Part shown: positions 60,842 to 64,000 of the stretch, piece by piece
Layout: each line of letters starts with the position of its first letter
Numbering within the stretch: the first letter of the stretch is position 1
Assembly (NCBI GenBank): GCA_017743475.1
Contig: JAGHYV010000009.1
Location: 1-64,000, forward strand
Reading direction: 5' to 3'
DNA: 64,000 nt
Source of the DNA: Roseiflexus sp.
Lineage (GTDB): Bacteria > Chloroflexota > Chloroflexia > Chloroflexales > Roseiflexaceae
Made by a program: the position numbers and the translations under genes
Notes under the pieces: model-generated
What the model saw: only the letters and a program-made list of their open reading frames with translations
Databases searched by the model: none
What the model was told of the DNA's origin: nothing

Positions 60842-62160
60842 CACGGATGAACGCTCGTGGTGATCCTATGAATTCGTTTCCCCCTAACCGCGCCAGTACT
60901 ATTGCCACTTCACTGCGCTGTGAGCTACCCAATGGCGTAGTAGCATTGGTACAGCGCAACGCAATAGCGCCAACGGTCAGTGTGTATGGCGAGATACGCG
61001 TCGGTGCTGCCAATGAACCGCCTGAAAAGAATGGCTTATCTGCATTCACCAGCGCAGCGCTCATCCGTGGCGCGGGTCATCGCACATTTCAGGAGATTGT
61101 TGCAATAACTGAGGCAGTTGGGGCAAGCGTCAATGCTGGCGGAGGAATGCATTCCACTGGCTTTGCTGGTCGATCGCTGAGCGAAGATGTTGCCCTGATT
61201 CTCGAAATCCTAAGCGATATGGTACGTGCGCCGGCGTTTCCCGATGAGGAGATCGAGCAGTTACGCGGTCAATTTTTAATGGCGCTGCGTGAAGATGAGC
61301 AGGATACGTCCGTCCGAGCTTCACGTGCGTTGCGGTCGATCATGTTCCCGCCAGCGCATCCCTATAGTCGTCTCAGCAGAGGTACAATTGAGACGATCTC
61401 AACTCTCACCCGCGATGATCTGATCCAATTTCATAGGTTGTACCACCCGGCAGCAACGACCATCGCCGTGGTTGGTGATATTGACCCCGCAGCGGTGATT
61501 GCACTTATCGAGCGATTCTTTGGCGACTGGCAGGTGCCTGGCACACCACCACAGGTGACGCTACCCGATCCGCTTCCCATGCCGGACCAACGGCGGATTC
61601 ATATCGCTCTCGACGGCAAAAGCCAGACCGACATCATCTGGGCAGTGCATGGGCTTGATCGCAGGTCGCCGGATTATTATGCTGCCAGTGTGGCAAATAT
61701 GATCCTTGGACAAATCGGTATTGGCGGACGCCTGGGTGAACGAGTGCGTGAAAAACAGGGGCTTGCATACTACTGCGGTAGCAGCCTCGACGCAGATCTC
61801 GGCGCAGGTCCGTGGACAGCGATGGCTGGCGTAAACCCTGCCCATGTCGAGCGCGCGATTGATGCGATCGTTCATGAGATCAGACAGTTTGCTGCAGAAG
61901 GACCGACCGAACAGGAACTCGCCGATGCCCGTGATTTTATGACTGGCAGATTGGCAATTGGTCTGGAGACCAACGACAGTATTGCAAGCACTCTGCTTGG
62001 TATCGAACGGTATCAGCTCGGTCTTGACTACATCGAACGCTACCCGACCATCATTTACAGTATTGATCGGGATCAGGTCGTTGAGGTTACACGCCGGTAT
62101 CTCGATACTGATGACTACGTAATTGCTACAGCGGGGCCGCCAGAACCGTCGGTGTCATGA
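60838..62160 (+). CDS. M16 family peptidase-like protein lacking the HxxEH zinc motif
   Basis: NGLSAFTSAALIRGAGHRTFQEI in place of HxxEH; conserved M16 fold downstream (GGRLGERVREKQGLAYYCGS). Confidence 0.92.
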   Translation: MTRMNARGDPMNSFPPNRASTIATSLRCELPNGVVALVQRNAIAPTVSVYGEIRVGAANEPPEKNGLSAFTSAALIRGAGHRTFQEIVAITEAVGASVNAGGGMHSTGFAGRSLSEDVALILEILSDMVRAPAFPDEEIEQLRGQFLMALREDEQDTSVRASRALRSIMFPPAHPYSRLSRGTIETISTLTRDDLIQFHRLYHPAATTIAVVGDIDPAAVIALIERFFGDWQVPGTPPQVTLPDPLPMPDQRRIHIALDGKSQTDIIWAVHGLDRRSPDYYAASVANMILGQIGIGGRLGERVREKQGLAYYCGSSLDADLGAGPWTAMAGVNPAHVERAIDAIVHEIRQFAAEGPTEQELADARDFMTGRLAIGLETNDSIASTLLGIERYQLGLDYIERYPTIIYSIDRDQVVEVTRRYLDTDDYVIATAGPPEPSVS

Positions 62161-62375
62161 CGCAATCTGGTGGAACTGAGCTATATCCGCATCCATCGTA
62201 CTGCGGCTTCTTTTCGTTGTTTCATTCGACTAACGATGCACCACGAAGGTGCGCGCAAGAAGACACTGCTTGTCTGGGAAAGAATTTACGGTTGTCTGCG
62301 CTTACCGGAGCATAGTACTGGTTACCCTGACCATACCGTTCCCATCGCACGCCGCGACAGGTGTTGGGAGGAGAT

Positions 62376-63107
62376 ATGACGCTAGATCAACGACATATTC
62401 CGCTGGAGGGTGCGCACAATGTGCGCGATGTCGGCGGCTATATGACCGTGGACGGACGCATTACACGCTGGCGGCGATTGTTGCGCGCCGATAGTCTGCA
62501 TCATCTAACGATTGAGGATCAGCAGCGGTTGCGCGCCTACGGTGTGCGAACGATTATTGACTTGCGATTACCCTTCGAGGTAGCGCACAATCCGAATGTA
62601 TTCGCTAAGGCGCACGACGTTCACTATACCAATCTTCCGCTGATTACCGAACGCAGTGAGACCAGCATCGAATCGCGCGCAAGTTCAGTCAGCGAGTTGT
62701 ACTGCTTGATGCTGGATGAGTGCCAGGAACCGATCCGTCAGATACTGGCAACCATTGCAGAGGCGGATGCGCCGGTGCTGGTTCATTGCTTTGTCGGCAA
62801 AGACCGCACCGGACTGATCACCGCGCTGGCGTTGAGAGCGACTGGCGTGCCGGTAGAGACGATTGCTGACGATTATGCTCTGAGTGAGGCGCTTACCGTT
62901 GCGCTGCTGGCTGAAATCCGCGCAATGTTGATCCGTCTGGGATACGATGTCACACGTTTTGATCGCCTCTCGCCAGCGCCACGCGAGGCGATGATTGCAA
63001 CTATGGCGTATCTGGACGAGCGCTACGGCGGCATCGAAACGTATCTCACGTCAATTGGGTTGACGGATGCGCAGCTCGCCGGATTGCGCCGACTGCTGCT
63101 GGAATGA
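62376..63107 (+). CDS. Tyrosine-protein phosphatase (Y_phosphatase3-like)
   Basis: LEGAHNVRDVGGYMTVDGRITRWRRLLRADSLHHLT; CX5R motif HCFVGKDRTGL. Confidence 0.92.
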   Translation: MTLDQRHIPLEGAHNVRDVGGYMTVDGRITRWRRLLRADSLHHLTIEDQQRLRAYGVRTIIDLRLPFEVAHNPNVFAKAHDVHYTNLPLITERSETSIESRASSVSELYCLMLDECQEPIRQILATIAEADAPVLVHCFVGKDRTGLITALALRATGVPVETIADDYALSEALTVALLAEIRAMLIRLGYDVTRFDRLSPAPREAMIATMAYLDERYGGIETYLTSIGLTDAQLAGLRRLLLE

Positions 63108-63516
63108 TGGCGATTTGCCGGACAGGGCAGGTAGACACGTACCTTTGAAGGCGAGGGTAACAATCACATGACACCACCAGAAGGCGGAGTGCCTCTAATG
63201 AACCTGCGACGTCAGTATCGCCAGGGTGCCAGGGAATGTGACCGTCACCGATGCGCGCTGGCATCGAACTGGCCCCCGGTTCTCATTTCCTTATGCTCAG
63301 TTTCTGAAGAAATCGATAGGTTTCATAGCGGACGACCTGGTAGCCGAGGCGTATGATCGTAACCTGCAGTGATCACGACCTAATCCAACGCATTTGGCAC
63401 TACTTTCGACCTCATACGTAGCGACCAGTGCTGCCACGCCGCGATTTCAGCAGTATACGATGCCATAGAGCATCACCGAGTGCGGGCAGAAATGACATTA
63501 TCGAAGGAGCAGTGAC

Positions 63517-63852
63517 ATGAGGAGATTGAACGAAACAGGGTGGTTTGATGTTGCCCCTGGTATTCGCCGCCGCACCGTCGCCGTAACGGAACGCATGCAG
63601 CAGATTGTAGTCGAACTGGATCGGGGCGCGCGTCTGCCAGAGCATCGTCATCCCCACGAGCAGATCACCTATCTCATCTCCGGCAGACTCCGCTTCGTTA
63701 TCGACGGTGTAGCACGGGAGGTTGCGCCAGGTGAGACTGTTGCACTAGCAGGGAACATGCCGCATGCGGTCGAAGCGATTGAAACGTCGCAGGCGATCGA
63801 CACGTTTAGCCCGCCACGCGAAGATTTCCTTGCGCAGGATGCAGGCGGATAA
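63517..63852 (+). CDS. Cupin domain protein
   Basis: VELDRGARLPEHRHPHEQITYLISGRLRFVIDGVAREVAPGETVALAGNMPHAVEAIE. Confidence 0.93.
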   Translation: MRRLNETGWFDVAPGIRRRTVAVTERMQQIVVELDRGARLPEHRHPHEQITYLISGRLRFVIDGVAREVAPGETVALAGNMPHAVEAIETSQAIDTFSPPREDFLAQDAGG

Positions 63853-63897
63853 GCGTGGTGAATGTAACGGACGGGAATGTGGTCGGCATACAATCCT

Positions 63898-64000
63898 TTA
63901 CCCTGAGTCTGTGAGGGGATGATGCTCATCATCGACATCCTCACGGTTCAACCAGCGAAGAAACACTGCGGTCAGCACTGCGAAGTAGACCAGGCTGCCG
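63898..64000 (-). CDS. C-terminal fragment of a membrane protein, runs off the window edge
   Basis: Minus-strand reading GSLVYFAVLTAVFLRWLNREDVDDEHHPLTDSG-stop. Confidence 0.4.
   Translation of the reverse strand, partial: GSLVYFAVLTAVFLRWLNREDVDDEHHPLTDSG

Noticed and set aside
1-64000. tRNA, rRNA, prophage, integrase or transposase genes
   Set aside because: None recognised by eye in the sequence or ORF track; absence should be checked with tRNAscan-SE and Infernal.

Overview
The window is a gene-dense, high-GC bacterial chromosome segment. Gene content and repeat style look like a Chloroflexota, Roseiflexus-type genome, but that assignment is inference. About 50 protein-coding genes are supportable. 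Core genes include rpoB-rpoC, lepA, rlmN, a groES-like gene, pepF, psuG, mazG, larB/larE, a four-gene 2-oxoacid:ferredoxin oxidoreductase cluster, a metal ABC transporter, NfeD/slipin and a paired M16 peptidase locus. I saw no tRNA, rRNA or CRISPR array. The most interesting observations are: (1) a co-directional cluster at 25.2-29.5 kb of a degenerate Ser/Thr pseudokinase with SH3-like tail, a canonical Sir2 deacylase, a tandem Sir2 paralogue that has lost its catalytic His and other NAD-site residues, a GNAT acetyltransferase and a nucleotidyltransferase-like protein; (2) a two-domain protein whose C-terminal half resembles cyanobacterial acyl-ACP reductase (AAR), including its catalytic Cys region; (3) several unrelated 7-bp tandem repeat arrays, three of which contain the stop codon of the upstream gene, with one other running up to a start codon; (4) two adjacent decayed Gfo/Idh/MocA genes whose in-frame stops are all TAG; (5) several dispersed hairpin repeat families; (6) a recent 120-bp tandem duplication inside a WD40 gene.
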